Shown one piece after another: positions 1-8,451 of a DNA stretch of 62,356 nucleotides. A program made the position numbers and the translations under genes. Numbering within the stretch: the first letter of the stretch is position 1; each line of letters begins with the position of its first letter. The notes under the pieces were generated by a model. It worked only from the letters and a program-made list of their open reading frames with translations. It was not told the DNA's origin and did no database searches. The stretch spans positions 1 through 62,356 of the forward strand of contig JAIXSR010000050.1 in assembly GCA_027484605.1 (NCBI GenBank), given 5' to 3'. The DNA is from Hyphomicrobiales bacterium (GTDB lineage: Bacteria > Pseudomonadota > Alphaproteobacteria > Rhizobiales > Beijerinckiaceae).

Positions 1-547
1 CGCCGCAGACCACGTCGCCGAGGAAGTCGAGCAGGACATAGTCGAAGCCCCATTCGTGGAAGCCCAGCTTCTCCAGCAGTTCGAAGCCGTGGATGATGCC
101 GCGCCCGCCGCAGCCGCGGCCGACTTCCGGCCCGCCGAGTTCCATGGCGAAGACACCGTCGCGCACGAAGCAGACATCGCCGATCGCGACATTCTCGCCG
201 GCCAGCTTCTTCTTCGAGGAGGTCTCGATGATGGTCGGGCAGGCCTTGCCGCCGAAGAGCAGCGAGGTGGTGTCGCTCTTCGGATCGCAGCCGATCAGCA
301 GCACCTTCTTGCCCTGCTGGGCCATCATGTAGCTCAGATTGGCGAGGGTGAAGCTCTTGCCGATGCCACCCTTGCCATAGATGGCGATGACCTGCGTTTC
401 CTTGGTGGCGGGGCCGGTTTCCGGCGCGTCCAGCTCCTCGCTGGCTTCCTGGCGGAGCTTTTCCGCCATGGCTTCCTGCGCGGATTTGCCACCATGGGTG
501 ACCAGCGCGTTGCGCTGCTTGTCGAGGGCGCGAAGCTGCACATTCAT
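1..547 (-). CDS. bchX: Chlorophyllide a reductase iron protein, BchX (partial, 3' end off the window)
   Basis: Iron protein (ATPase) of the chlorophyllide a reductase complex BchXYZ, which reduces ring B in bacteriochlorophyll a synthesis. About 182 N-terminal residues are visible before the left edge. They show the NifH/BchL-type P-loop YGKGGIGKS near residue 57, the GCDPKSD motif near 86, a cluster-ligand cysteine in RGCGGRG near 146 and the second in GDVVCG at the cut end. Compared with BchL it has an N-terminal extension of about 50 residues and the ELGGPEVGRGCGG segment typical of BchX. ATG at 547-545 overlaps the bchC stop by 4 bases (ATGA), so the two are translationally coupled. bchY and bchZ presumably follow outside the window. 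Confidence 0.95.
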   Translation of the reverse strand, partial: MNVQLRALDKQRNALVTHGGKSAQEAMAEKLRQEASEELDAPETGPATKETQVIAIYGKGGIGKSFTLANLSYMMAQQGKKVLLIGCDPKSDTTSLLFGGKACPTIIETSSKKKLAGENVAIGDVCFVRDGVFAMELGGPEVGRGCGGRGIIHGFELLEKLGFHEWGFDYVLLDFLGDVVCG

Positions 548-1485
548 GGATGGGCTCTCCAATCGAGGATCATCTTGAGGCAGCGGGCATCGCCGAACGC
601 GGTCCGGTAGGCCGCCTCGGCATTGCTGGCCGGCTGGGTATGGGTGATCAGGCCATCGAGCGTGAGACGGCCCGATGCGATGAGGCGGCGCGTGAGATCG
701 AGATCGGCCTCGCGCCATTCGGCGGCGATCCGGATCCGCGCCTCGCGCATGAAGGCCGGCGCGAAATCGAAGCGGATCGGCCGCTCGTAGAAGCCGGCGA
801 GAACCAGCTCGCCACCCGGGGCGAGCCGCGCGATCAGCGGATCGACAAGGGCCTCGTCGCCCGAGACATCGTAGATGGTGGGGTAGTCGCGGCGGGTATC
901 GGTATCGGGGTCGACAACCGTGTAGCCGAGCGCGCCGGCATGACGTTCGGGGTTCTTTTCCCACACAACCGGGTTGCCCCCCAGCGCGACGGTCACGCGG
1001 GCGAGAAGACGGCCCAGCACGCCATGGCCGACAACGAGATCCGGCAGGGCCGCATGCTCGGAATTGACAGCATGGACGGCCGTGGCGGCAAGGGCCAGCA
1101 GCACGCCTTCCGGTTCGGGATCGATCTGGTCAAGCGTGATGGCCCGGCGGCCGGCGACGACAAGGCGCGAGGCCGCGCCGCCGAACAGCCCGCGCGCATC
1201 GCGGAAGCCGCGCGAGCCGGGCACGAAGACCGACTCGCCGACGCGGTGCCCGGAGGCGGGGCCGGCCATGACGACCGTACCGACCGATTCGTAACCTGGG
1301 ACCAGAGGATAGCCGAGGCCGGGGAATTGCGGCATGCGGCCGGTCCAGAGCAGGCGCTCCGTGCCCGTGGAAATGCCGCTCCAGGCCACATCCACCACGA
1401 TGTCATCTGCCGTAGCCTCGACGAGATCGAGGCGGCGGAGCGCGAGGTGCTCCGGCTTCTCCATCACGACAGCTAGCGTTTCCAT
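544..1485 (-). CDS. bchC: Bacteriochlorophyllide a dehydrogenase BchC
   Basis: 313 residues, the normal length for BchC. It oxidises the 3-hydroxyethyl group of 3-hydroxyethyl bacteriochlorophyllide a to the acetyl group. It is a zinc-free-looking medium-chain dehydrogenase fold: GroES-like N-terminal half with GTERLLWTG and PLVPGYESVG near residues 42-90, then a nucleotide-binding half (VVGHGVLGRLLARV near 150). The start is the ATG at 1485; paired PpsR sites lie 45-90 bases upstream, the classical bchC arrangement. It is followed by bchX with a 4-base overlap. Family assignment is clear from both sequence and neighbourhood. Confidence 0.95.
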   Translation of the reverse strand: METLAVVMEKPEHLALRRLDLVEATADDIVVDVAWSGISTGTERLLWTGRMPQFPGLGYPLVPGYESVGTVVMAGPASGHRVGESVFVPGSRGFRDARGLFGGAASRLVVAGRRAITLDQIDPEPEGVLLALAATAVHAVNSEHAALPDLVVGHGVLGRLLARVTVALGGNPVVWEKNPERHAGALGYTVVDPDTDTRRDYPTIYDVSGDEALVDPLIARLAPGGELVLAGFYERPIRFDFAPAFMREARIRIAAEWREADLDLTRRLIASGRLTLDGLITHTQPASNAEAAYRTAFGDARCLKMILDWRAHP

Positions 1486-1529
1486 GGCGTTGTTCCTAAC
1501 CGTCTGTTCATCAAACGGCCTGCTCCATG

Positions 1530-1573
1530 TGTCAGCTTAAAGTGACAGTTCTTAATGTCAATCCAGCTTGACA
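1530..1573. promoter_or_regulatory. Paired PpsR/CrtJ operator upstream of bchC
   Basis: Two perfect TGT-N12-ACA palindromes: TGTCAGCTTAAAGTGACA at 1530-1547 and TGTCAATCCAGCTTGACA at 1556-1573, separated by 8 bases, the canonical spacing for cooperative PpsR/CrtJ binding. Read on the bchC strand, 1561-1556 is a consensus -35 hexamer TTGACA, so repressor binding would block polymerase. The sites lie between the crtF stop and the bchC start, as in Rhodobacter. Sites are seen directly; function is inferred from the known consensus. Confidence 0.85.
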
Positions 1574-1578
1574 ATAAA

Positions 1579-2706
1579 TTAGGCACAGTGTCGGGCACCC
1601 GCGGGAACCCGGGCCTCGATCGCGCTGGTCAGCAGCGGCCGGCGGGTATGCAGCGGGCGGATATCCACAAAGCCGGCCGTTTCGAGCATGAGCCGGATTT
1701 CCTCGGGCCGGCGCGCGCGGCCGGAACCCATGGCCAGCAGGTAGAAGCCGAAATAGGCATCCGCCATGGCCTCGGCGCCGCGAATCCCGGCCATCGGCTC
1801 GGCAATCAGCAGGGTGCCGCCCGGCGGCAGGGCCGCGCGGATGTTGCGGAGGATGGCCAAGGCCTCGGGATCGTCATGATCGTGCAGCACACGGATCAGC
1901 GTCATGAGATCGGCACCGCCGGGAATCGGCCCGGCAATCGCATCGCCGGCCTGCACCGAGAGGCGCCCGGCCTGGGGCTCTGCCGCCACACGGTCACGCG
2001 TCTGGGCGATCACACCCGGCAGGTCGAGAACCGTCGCGGTGATGCCCGGGACGCGCTGGGTCACCGCGATCGCGAATCGTCCGGTTCCGCCGCCAATGTC
2101 GAGCATGTGGCGGTACCGCCCGAAGGCAAAGGCATCCAGCACATCCTCGACCACCAGCGAAAGCGAATCGGCCATGAGCTGGCTGTAGGCCGCGACGGCG
2201 CGGCCGGTCTCGCCCCTGTCGCCGGTGGCATAGGGCCAGAAGGCCTTCAGGCCCGTCCTGGCATGATCGCCGCGCAGCAGGGCAACGGGATCGGCGAGAT
2301 CGCGGTAGAGGATCCGGTGATGCTCGATCATGCGCATCGCGCCCGGATTGCCAAGCAGGGCGGCGCCCTTCATGCCGAGGCCATGCCGCCCCCCCTGGCG
2401 CGGCGCGACGAGGCCGAGCGCCTGGGCCGCGCGCAACAGGCGCTCCATGGCGGCCGGCTCGAGCGCGGTGGCTTCCGCGAGTTCGGCGGTATCATGCGGG
2501 CGCTCCGCCAGAAGCGGCAGGAGGCCGAGTTCGATCACGGCAGCCAGCACCTGCGAATAGACGAAACCGGCACAGAGATCGAAAACCGCACGGGATTCCC
2601 GCTCGGCGATGGTCCGCGTCAGCGGAAAACGGGCGGCAAAGCGCTGGAAGCCAGGCTTGCTGACGAGCCTGTCACGCCAGGAGAGCAGGCGATCCGGAAG
2701 GGCCAT
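1579..2706 (-). CDS. crtF: Demethylspheroidene O-methyltransferase CrtF
   Basis: 375 residues. SAM-dependent methyltransferase that methylates the C-1 hydroxyl of hydroxycarotenoids (demethylspheroidene or hydroxyneurosporene) in the spheroidene/spirilloxanthin branch. It has the plant-type O-methyltransferase layout: an N-terminal helical dimerisation region (about 1-115), then the SAM-binding motif MLDIGGGTGR at 201-210 and the VLHDHDD segment of the catalytic domain. It lies 9 bases downstream of crtE and is probably co-transcribed with it and read on toward bchC. The length and residues fit a functional CrtF. Confidence 0.93.
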   Translation of the reverse strand: MALPDRLLSWRDRLVSKPGFQRFAARFPLTRTIAERESRAVFDLCAGFVYSQVLAAVIELGLLPLLAERPHDTAELAEATALEPAAMERLLRAAQALGLVAPRQGGRHGLGMKGAALLGNPGAMRMIEHHRILYRDLADPVALLRGDHARTGLKAFWPYATGDRGETGRAVAAYSQLMADSLSLVVEDVLDAFAFGRYRHMLDIGGGTGRFAIAVTQRVPGITATVLDLPGVIAQTRDRVAAEPQAGRLSVQAGDAIAGPIPGGADLMTLIRVLHDHDDPEALAILRNIRAALPPGGTLLIAEPMAGIRGAEAMADAYFGFYLLAMGSGRARRPEEIRLMLETAGFVDIRPLHTRRPLLTSAIEARVPAGARHCA

Positions 2707-2715
2707 GGCGCGCCG

Positions 2716-3576
2716 TCACGCGGCCCGGCGGGCCAGTTCCTCGGGCAGGAAACTGTTGGCCTGGATGCGGATCTGGGCCTGCAATTCCGCGCGGCCCGGA
2801 CAAGCGGGAACCTGATCGATGGCGGAGATGATCATGGAATCGAGATGGCGGACGGCACCGGAAAGGCCGAGCTGGTGCACGACATTGGGCCGGTGGAGCA
2901 TGGCATCCTGCCCGTTGGGCTTGCCGATCTCTTCCGGCCGGCCGGCCACGTCGCGGATATCGTCGGCCACCTGGAACGCGGCGCCGATCTGCTCGCCGAG
3001 GCCGCGCCATTCGGCATGCGGCATGCCCGCTGCCGCGGCGCCGGCCATGGTGGCACCGGCGAAGAGCGCACCGGTCTTGGCCTGATGGTAGCAATCGAGA
3101 TCGATTTCGGGCTCGGCCTCCCAGGCCTGCCCGGCGGTGATGCCGCCCCGGCTTCCCACCGCGCCCGCAATGATGCGGACGAGATGGCCGAGCCGGGCCG
3201 GCGCCACGCTCGAGGAGCGGGTCAGCACCTCGAAGGCAAGGACGATCAGTGCATCGCCGGCCAGCACCGCCAGCGGTTCGCCGAAGGCACAATGGACCGT
3301 GGGCTTGCCGCGGCGGAGATCGGCATCGTCGAAACAGGGCAGGTCATCATGGACCAGCGAGGCGCAATGCAGCAGCTCGATGGCGGCCGCTGCGGAAAGC
3401 GCGAGGCCGGGATCCCTGGCACCGCAGGCCTTGGCGACCGCGAGGACCAGCCGAGGCCGGATGCGGGCGCCGCCCGGAAAGACCGAGTAATGCATCGCCT
3501 CCGCCAGACGCGGCGGGCATCCGGCGCCTTGCGCCTCCCGGAGCACAGCCTCCAGCTTTTCTTCAAACCGGATCAT
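2716..3576 (-). CDS. crtE: Geranylgeranyl diphosphate synthase CrtE
   Basis: 286 residues from ATG 3576, chosen because GGGAGGA precedes it and the upstream in-frame ATGs lie inside the operator. A trans-isoprenyl diphosphate synthase making GGPP for carotenoids and for the bacteriochlorophyll esterifying alcohol. Both aspartate-rich motifs are present: DDLPCFDD at 77-84 and DDIRD at 205-209, with the GGARIRP substrate-binding segment at 35-41. It is transcribed divergently from crtD across a shared PpsR operator. Confidence 0.94.
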   Translation of the reverse strand: MIRFEEKLEAVLREAQGAGCPPRLAEAMHYSVFPGGARIRPRLVLAVAKACGARDPGLALSAAAAIELLHCASLVHDDLPCFDDADLRRGKPTVHCAFGEPLAVLAGDALIVLAFEVLTRSSSVAPARLGHLVRIIAGAVGSRGGITAGQAWEAEPEIDLDCYHQAKTGALFAGATMAGAAAAGMPHAEWRGLGEQIGAAFQVADDIRDVAGRPEEIGKPNGQDAMLHRPNVVHQLGLSGAVRHLDSMIISAIDQVPACPGRAELQAQIRIQANSFLPEELARRAA

Positions 3577-3619
3577 GCTTTCCTCCCTGTCAGGCGACCC
3601 TGATCGGTGACTTTCTGAG

Positions 3620-3663
3620 TGTAAGGTTGCCTTGACAGTTTTCATTGTCAAGAGAAGATGTCA
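3620..3663. promoter_or_regulatory. Shared PpsR/CrtJ operator between crtE and crtD
   Basis: A perfect TGT-N12-ACA site, TGTAAGGTTGCCTTGACA at 3620-3637, and a one-mismatch partner, TGTCAAGAGAAGATGTCA at 3646-3663, lie exactly 8 bases apart. TTGACA hexamers face both ways (3632-3637 for crtD; 3651-3646 for crtE), so one repressor pair could control both divergent promoters. It ends 10 bases before the chosen crtD start. The sites are visible; the role is inferred. Confidence 0.78.
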
Positions 3664-3673
3664 TGATAGCGGC

Positions 3674-5233
3674 ATGGCGAATGCGACAATGCAGGATCAG
3701 GTCGTGATCATCGGTGCCGGGATCGGCGGGCTCAGCGCGGCCCTGCTGCTCGCGGCCCGCGGATTCGGCGTCACCGTGGTCGAGGCCGCCCGGGGGCCGG
3801 GCGGCAAGATGCGGCAGGTCACGGTCGATGGCCATCCGCTTGATGCCGGGCCGACGGTCTTCACGATGAAGGCGGTGTTCGAACAGCTTTTCGCCGAAGC
3901 CGGGCTCGATTTCGCTTCGGCAGTCCCGCTCCGGCGGCTCGATGTGCTGGCCCGCCATGGCTGGCCCGATGGCAGCCGGCTCGATCTTCATGCCGAGCGC
4001 CAGGCCAGCCAGGATGCGATCGCCACCCTTGCCGGCGCGGAAGCCGGCCGGCTCTATGGCGCGTTCGCGCGCGAGGCGGAAGCGATCTGCCGCTCGCTCG
4101 AACAGACCTTCATGCAGGCGGAGCGCCCCTCCCCGTTCGGGCTTGTCCGTCAGGCGGGGATCGGCGCGATGCTCCGCACGCAACCCTTCTCGACCATGTG
4201 GAAGGCGCTGGGCCGTTTCTTCCCCGATCCGCGGCTGCGCCAGCTTTTCGGTCGCTATGCAACCTATTGCGGGTCCTCGCCCTTCCGCGCACCGGCCACC
4301 CTGATGCTGATCGCCCATGTCGAGCAGGATGGCGTCTGGCAGATCGAGGGCGGCATGCACGTGCTGGCCCAGGCGCTCCGGAAGGCGATCGAGGGGCTCG
4401 GCGGCGTGTTCCGCTTCGGGCAGCGGGTTGCGGCCATCGAGGTGCAGCATGGCCGGGCCAGCGGTGTCCGGCTGGCCGACGGGGAAACCATCCCGGCAGA
4501 TTTCGTGATCAGCAATGCCGATCGCGAGGCGCTGGCCACCGGCTTGCTGGGCCCGGCAGCGACACGCTCCGTCCCCCCGCTGGCACGGGAAGGGCGCTCG
4601 CTTTCCGCCATCACGCTGAGCGGGCGCGGACATTTCTCCGGCTTCCCGCTGCATCACCATACCGTCCTGTTCTCGGCCGATTATCCGGCCGAATTCGCCG
4701 CACTCGATCGCGGCACCGTTCCTGCGGATCCGACCCTGTATCTCTGCGCGCTGGACCGGCATGGCGCCGTGGCGCCGGAGGGCGAGGAAGGATTCCTCAT
4801 GCTCATCAATGCGCCGGCCCGTGGTGACGAACCCCGGGCCGGCCTTCCGGAGGTCGAGACATGTCACAGGCTCCTGTCGCACGCCCTGGACCGGCATGGA
4901 CTGACATGGATTCCGGGGCCGGCGCCGCCGGTCCTGACGCGGCCGCAGGAATTCGCGGCCTTGTTTCCGGGCACGGGCGGAGCGCTGTACGGGATGGCGA
5001 CGCATGGAGCCATGGCCTCGTTCCAGCGCCCGGGCTCGCGCAGCCGGCTGCCGGGGCTGTACCTGACCGGCGGGAGCGTGCATCCGGGGCCGGGCGTGCC
5101 GATGGTGGCGCTTTCCGGCCGGCTGGCCGCCGAGGCGCTGATCCGGGATCGGGCTTCGACGCGCCGGTTCCTCTCGACGGCTATGCCTGGTGGTACTGCG
5201 ATGCGATCAGCGCCGACGGCCGGTTCGGGCTGA
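3674..5233 (+). CDS. crtD: Hydroxycarotenoid 3,4-desaturase (methoxyneurosporene dehydrogenase) CrtD
   Basis: 519 residues from ATG 3674 (ATG 3689 is also possible; earlier starts fall in the operator). A CrtI-family FAD oxidoreductase that introduces the 3,4 double bond into 1-hydroxylated acyclic carotenoids. It begins with the dinucleotide-binding motif VIIGAGIGGLSAALL and ends with the family signature GGSVHPGPGVPMVALSG near residue 480. The reading frame continues about 25 residues beyond the usual end of the family and overlaps the beginning of crtC-like coding sequence. The gene is divergent from crtE under a common operator. Confidence 0.93.
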   Translation: MANATMQDQVVIIGAGIGGLSAALLLAARGFGVTVVEAARGPGGKMRQVTVDGHPLDAGPTVFTMKAVFEQLFAEAGLDFASAVPLRRLDVLARHGWPDGSRLDLHAERQASQDAIATLAGAEAGRLYGAFAREAEAICRSLEQTFMQAERPSPFGLVRQAGIGAMLRTQPFSTMWKALGRFFPDPRLRQLFGRYATYCGSSPFRAPATLMLIAHVEQDGVWQIEGGMHVLAQALRKAIEGLGGVFRFGQRVAAIEVQHGRASGVRLADGETIPADFVISNADREALATGLLGPAATRSVPPLAREGRSLSAITLSGRGHFSGFPLHHHTVLFSADYPAEFAALDRGTVPADPTLYLCALDRHGAVAPEGEEGFLMLINAPARGDEPRAGLPEVETCHRLLSHALDRHGLTWIPGPAPPVLTRPQEFAALFPGTGGALYGMATHGAMASFQRPGSRSRLPGLYLTGGSVHPGPGVPMVALSGRLAAEALIRDRASTRRFLSTAMPGGTAMRSAPTAGSG

Positions 5234-6072
5234 CCGTCATTGCCTTTGTCGGCTCGGTCTTCTCGCCCTATTACGCCTGGGCGCGGCGGCGAGGCGAGGC
5301 CGATCCGATGGCGCATTGCGCCATCAACGTGGCGCTTTACGGCCCCGGCGCACGGCGCTGGGCGATGACCGAACGGGGTGCCGCCGCGGTGGAGCGGGCG
5401 CCCGGCCTGTTCCGGGTCGGCCCGAGCGCACTGGAAGAACGGGGCGAGGATCTCATCATCCGGATCTCGGAGCGCGGCATGCCGATTCCCAGAGCCGTGC
5501 GCGGCGAGATCCGGCTCCGGCCCGAGGCGCGCGGCGACACCAGCTATCTCCTGAACCCGCATGGCCAGCATGTCTGGCGGCCGCTTGCGCCGCGCTGCCA
5601 TGTCGAGCTGGCCTTCGAGGAGCCGGCACTCCGCTGGCAGGGCACCGGCTATGTCGACCATAATCGCGGCTCGATGCCGCTCGAGGCCGGGTTCATCGAC
5701 TGGACCTGGTGCCGGGGCGATACGGAAACCGGCTCGCTGGTGGGCTATTCCGGCCGCCATCAGGACGGGACGCCGTTTTCGCTGGGCCTCGCCCACGACG
5801 CGGATGGCACGGCGCACCCCTTCCCCCTCCCCGCCAACCAGAAGCTGCCGGGCACGTTCTGGCGCGTCCCGCGCGAAGTCCCCGCCGATGCGGGCACGTG
5901 GCCGGAGGTGCAGGCGACGCTGGAGGACACGCCATTCTATTCGCGCTCGGTCATCCGCACGCAACTGGCCGGCCATTCGGTCACGATGATGCATGAGAGC
6001 CTGTCGCTGACCCGGTTCGCCCATCCGGTCGTCCAGGCGATGCTGCCGTTCCGGATGCCGCGGCGCGGGTGA
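4906..6072 (+). CDS. crtC: Carotenoid 1,2-hydratase CrtC (start uncertain)
   Basis: Hydroxyneurosporene synthase adding water across the 1,2 double bond of acyclic carotenoids. Recognisable CrtC sequence begins near 5155 (FDAPVPLDGYAWWYCDAIS) and continues through FVGSVFSPYYAWARRR, GTGYVDHNRGSMPLE and FIDWTWCRGD to the end. The only ATGs in frame ahead of it are 4861 and 4906, and the roughly 80 residues before 5155 are low-complexity Gly/Ala/Arg sequence that also encodes CrtD in another frame. No ATG, GTG or TTG occurs in frame between 4909 and the conserved core. The listed start is therefore formal: real initiation may use a rare codon (CTG 5230 or ATC) or coupling/frameshifting from crtD. 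Confidence 0.85.
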   Translation: MDSGAGAAGPDAAAGIRGLVSGHGRSAVRDGDAWSHGLVPAPGLAQPAAGAVPDRRERASGAGRADGGAFRPAGRRGADPGSGFDAPVPLDGYAWWYCDAISADGRFGLTVIAFVGSVFSPYYAWARRRGEADPMAHCAINVALYGPGARRWAMTERGAAAVERAPGLFRVGPSALEERGEDLIIRISERGMPIPRAVRGEIRLRPEARGDTSYLLNPHGQHVWRPLAPRCHVELAFEEPALRWQGTGYVDHNRGSMPLEAGFIDWTWCRGDTETGSLVGYSGRHQDGTPFSLGLAHDADGTAHPFPLPANQKLPGTFWRVPREVPADAGTWPEVQATLEDTPFYSRSVIRTQLAGHSVTMMHESLSLTRFAHPVVQAMLPFRMPRRG

Positions 6073-6093
6073 GCGCCCTCCCCCGCGCGGCCT

Positions 6094-6273
6094 TCAGGCA
6101 GCAGGATCGCAACCGCCGGACGCGGCTTTGCGGTCCGCCTTTTCGCTTGCCCGTTTTTCCCTGGCCCACTTTTCCCTGGCCCGGCGGAGCGACCAGAGCT
6201 GGTGGACGCCCAGGCCGATGCCCAGAGCGCCAAAGACCAGCAGCTTGATCAGGCCGAAATGATGCTCGTCCAT
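6094..6273 (-). CDS. Small single-span membrane protein downstream of crtB
   Basis: 59 residues. The short N-terminus MDEHHFG is followed by one hydrophobic segment (about 8-28, LIKLLVFGALGIGLGVHQLW) and a highly basic tail rich in Arg/Lys (RRAREKWAREKRASEKADRK), so a positive-inside orientation would leave the tail in the cytoplasm. It starts 20 bases after crtB and ends facing the crtC terminus. I do not recognise a named family with confidence. Its place at the end of the crtB operon suggests a role beside carotenoid enzymes at the membrane, but that is inference. Confidence 0.7.
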   Translation of the reverse strand: MDEHHFGLIKLLVFGALGIGLGVHQLWSLRRAREKWAREKRASEKADRKAASGGCDPAA

Positions 6274-6293
6274 CGAAACGATCCCCGGAGGGG

Positions 6294-7394
6294 CTATGTC
6301 TGGGGCTGCCGCATCGGATTGCCGCCGAGGGCGATGTCCCGTTCGGCCCGTTCCAGCTTCTCGAGGATCGGGAGGATGGTCAGCAGCCGGCCGGAGAGAT
6401 CCCACCAGGCGAGGCCGGCCGATGCGGAAACGGCCGGCAGCGACAGCTCCGGCAGGCCCGGCATCATGAAGCGGACAGCCTCATGCGGCGCCGGCAGCGC
6501 CTGGCGGGCATGGGTCAGGCCCTCATCCGGCAGGCGGACCAGCGCCGACAGAAGCAGCCGCCACTTGCGGCCGCGCGGCACCACGGTCCGCTGCAGGATG
6601 TCGGCGCGCGGATTGCGGAGGATGGCGCGACCGATCTCGGCATAGATCAGCCGGGCGGCACGGATGGCGGGCCGGCAATCCGGCGGGAGCAGCGCGATGC
6701 CGAGTTCGGCACGGCGATAAAGCCGGTCAGCTTCTTCCAGCAGGCGGTGAGCGGCCTGGCGGATCGCCGGGTGGTCCTGCGGATCGGCCAGCCAGGCCAC
6801 CGGATCGAGCCCGGCCTCGCGCAGCCAGAGCCGGGGCAGATAGAGCCGGCCGTTGCGGGCATCCTCGCCGATATCCCGGACGATATTGGTCAGCTGCATC
6901 GCCATGCCGAGATCGGCGGCGCGAGCCAGCGCGGTATCCTGCGGGCGGCCCATGATGGCGCTCATCATCACGCCGACGGAACCGGCGACGCGGGCGGCAT
7001 AATCCATCACGTCATCCAGCGTCTCGTAGAGGCGCTCCTGCGCATCCCAGGCGAAGCCCTCGACCAGCGCATCGACGGCCGCGCGCGGCACCGCGCAAGC
7101 CTCGACCACGGCCGCGAAGGCCCGGTCGGCCGGATGGGGAAAAGGCTCGCCGCGATAGATCTGGTCGACGCGCAGCCGGACGATCTCGACACCGGCCTCG
7201 GCCTTGCCGGTCATGTCGATCAGGTCATCAGCAATGCGGCAGAAGGCATAGAGCCCGGTCGCTGCGGCACGCAGGCGGCCAGGCAGCAGATGCGAGGCCA
7301 GCGCGAAGGATTTCGAGCCCTGCGCGAGGAGGGCGCGGCAAGCTGCGAGATCCCGGGGGGGAAGATCGGGGAGCGGATTACGCATGGGTTGCAT
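6294..7394 (-). CDS. crtB: 15-cis-phytoene synthase CrtB
   Basis: 366 residues from ATG 7394, preceded by GAGGTG at good spacing; ATG 7385 is an alternative. Condenses two GGPP to phytoene, the first committed carotenoid step. The paired Asp motifs of the squalene/phytoene synthase family are present: DDLID at 56-60 and DIGED at 174-178, with NIVRDIGEDA intact. It lies 166 bases downstream of bchO with no recognisable promoter between. Phytoene desaturase (crtI), the usual partner of crtB, is not adjacent and is absent from the window. Confidence 0.94.
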   Translation of the reverse strand: MQPMRNPLPDLPPRDLAACRALLAQGSKSFALASHLLPGRLRAAATGLYAFCRIADDLIDMTGKAEAGVEIVRLRVDQIYRGEPFPHPADRAFAAVVEACAVPRAAVDALVEGFAWDAQERLYETLDDVMDYAARVAGSVGVMMSAIMGRPQDTALARAADLGMAMQLTNIVRDIGEDARNGRLYLPRLWLREAGLDPVAWLADPQDHPAIRQAAHRLLEEADRLYRRAELGIALLPPDCRPAIRAARLIYAEIGRAILRNPRADILQRTVVPRGRKWRLLLSALVRLPDEGLTHARQALPAPHEAVRFMMPGLPELSLPAVSASAGLAWWDLSGRLLTILPILEKLERAERDIALGGNPMRQPQT

Positions 7395-7560
7395 GGGGTG
7401 CCACCTCGTCGAGGATGCAGTCAAAACGGCGGATGCCGGGAATATCCGAACCGGATGCCGTTTCCGCTCCGGGGAACCCGGCAGGCGGGAGGGTGTCATG
7501 CGGAGCGGGATGGGTGAAGGCTCGTTCCGGCAGTTCAGGCTGGCCCATTGTTCCCTCCCC

Positions 7561-8451
7561 TCAGGCGGCTTCGGCGAGGCCATGATCGGCAGCGATTCGG
7601 TCCACGATGGCGACGACCTTCCCGGGCTGCTCCTCGTGGCAGAGATGGCCAAGGCCGGGCAGGAAATGCAGCCGGATCGACGGCATGGCCCGCTTGAGGT
7701 CGCGCGCCTGTTCCGGCGAGACGGCCTTGTCGGCAAGGCCCACGACGAGATGCAGCGGCACCGCCAGATCCGGCATGGCCTTGCGCAGGGAGGCAAGATC
7801 CCAATAGGCCATCATCGCAAGGGTGGCGCGGATATGGCCCCGCGAGCGGAACAGGCGCTGGTAGAGCGCAAGGCCCTCGGGACCAAGGCGCGAGCCGGTG
7901 GATTCCATCAGCCGGGAAATCGCCGCGATATCCGTGGCCTGCCAGGTGAAAAGGCGCGGCACGAAGGGATTGAGCGTCAGCAGCCGGGCGAGCGGCGGGA
8001 AGATCCGCTCCGCCGCCCCGCCGAACGGCACCAGCGCCGCGTTGATGCCGATGACGGCCTGCGGCGCGATGCTGCCGTCCAGTGCCATCCGGATCGCGAT
8101 GGCCGCGCCGGCGGAATGGCCGATCACGAGATCGATCTCGGCGCCGAGGGCCTCGACCAGCGCGGCGATGGCCCGGGCCATGCCGGGCAGACCGGCCTCG
8201 GATTCCGGCAGCGGATCCGTGAAGGCATGGCCGGGGAGATCCGGGACGATCAGGTGGAAATGCGGCGCCAGAAGCGGGATCACATCGCGCCAGGAATGGG
8301 TGGAGGCCCCCGTCCCGTGCAGGAGCAGCAGGGTCGGCCCCTTGCCGGAGACCTGGACATGCCAATTGAGGCCGCCGGCCTCGACGAAGCGGCTGGCCTC
8401 GCGATGCGGCCAGTCCGCGCCGTCATGCTCCCAGTCGAGCCGGCCGCTCAT
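7561..8451 (-). CDS. bchO: Alpha/beta-fold hydrolase BchO
   Basis: 296 residues. Alpha/beta hydrolase encoded with the magnesium chelatase genes in purple bacteria; its exact reaction is unsettled. It shows the oxyanion region LLLLHGTGASTHSW near residue 40, the nucleophile elbow GHSAGA near 110, a late acidic residue in VGLADKAVSP and the histidine in LPGLGHLCHEE near 275, so a Ser-Asp-His triad is plausible. ATG 8451 overlaps the bchD stop by 4 bases, giving the normal bchI-bchD-bchO order. Confidence 0.92.
   Translation of the reverse strand: MSGRLDWEHDGADWPHREASRFVEAGGLNWHVQVSGKGPTLLLLHGTGASTHSWRDVIPLLAPHFHLIVPDLPGHAFTDPLPESEAGLPGMARAIAALVEALGAEIDLVIGHSAGAAIAIRMALDGSIAPQAVIGINAALVPFGGAAERIFPPLARLLTLNPFVPRLFTWQATDIAAISRLMESTGSRLGPEGLALYQRLFRSRGHIRATLAMMAYWDLASLRKAMPDLAVPLHLVVGLADKAVSPEQARDLKRAMPSIRLHFLPGLGHLCHEEQPGKVVAIVDRIAADHGLAEAA

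Noticed and set aside
1555-3603. A 682-codon open frame on the plus strand opposite crtF and crtE
   Set aside because: It is the antisense shadow of two well-supported genes in GC-rich DNA; low-complexity composition and no recognisable domain.
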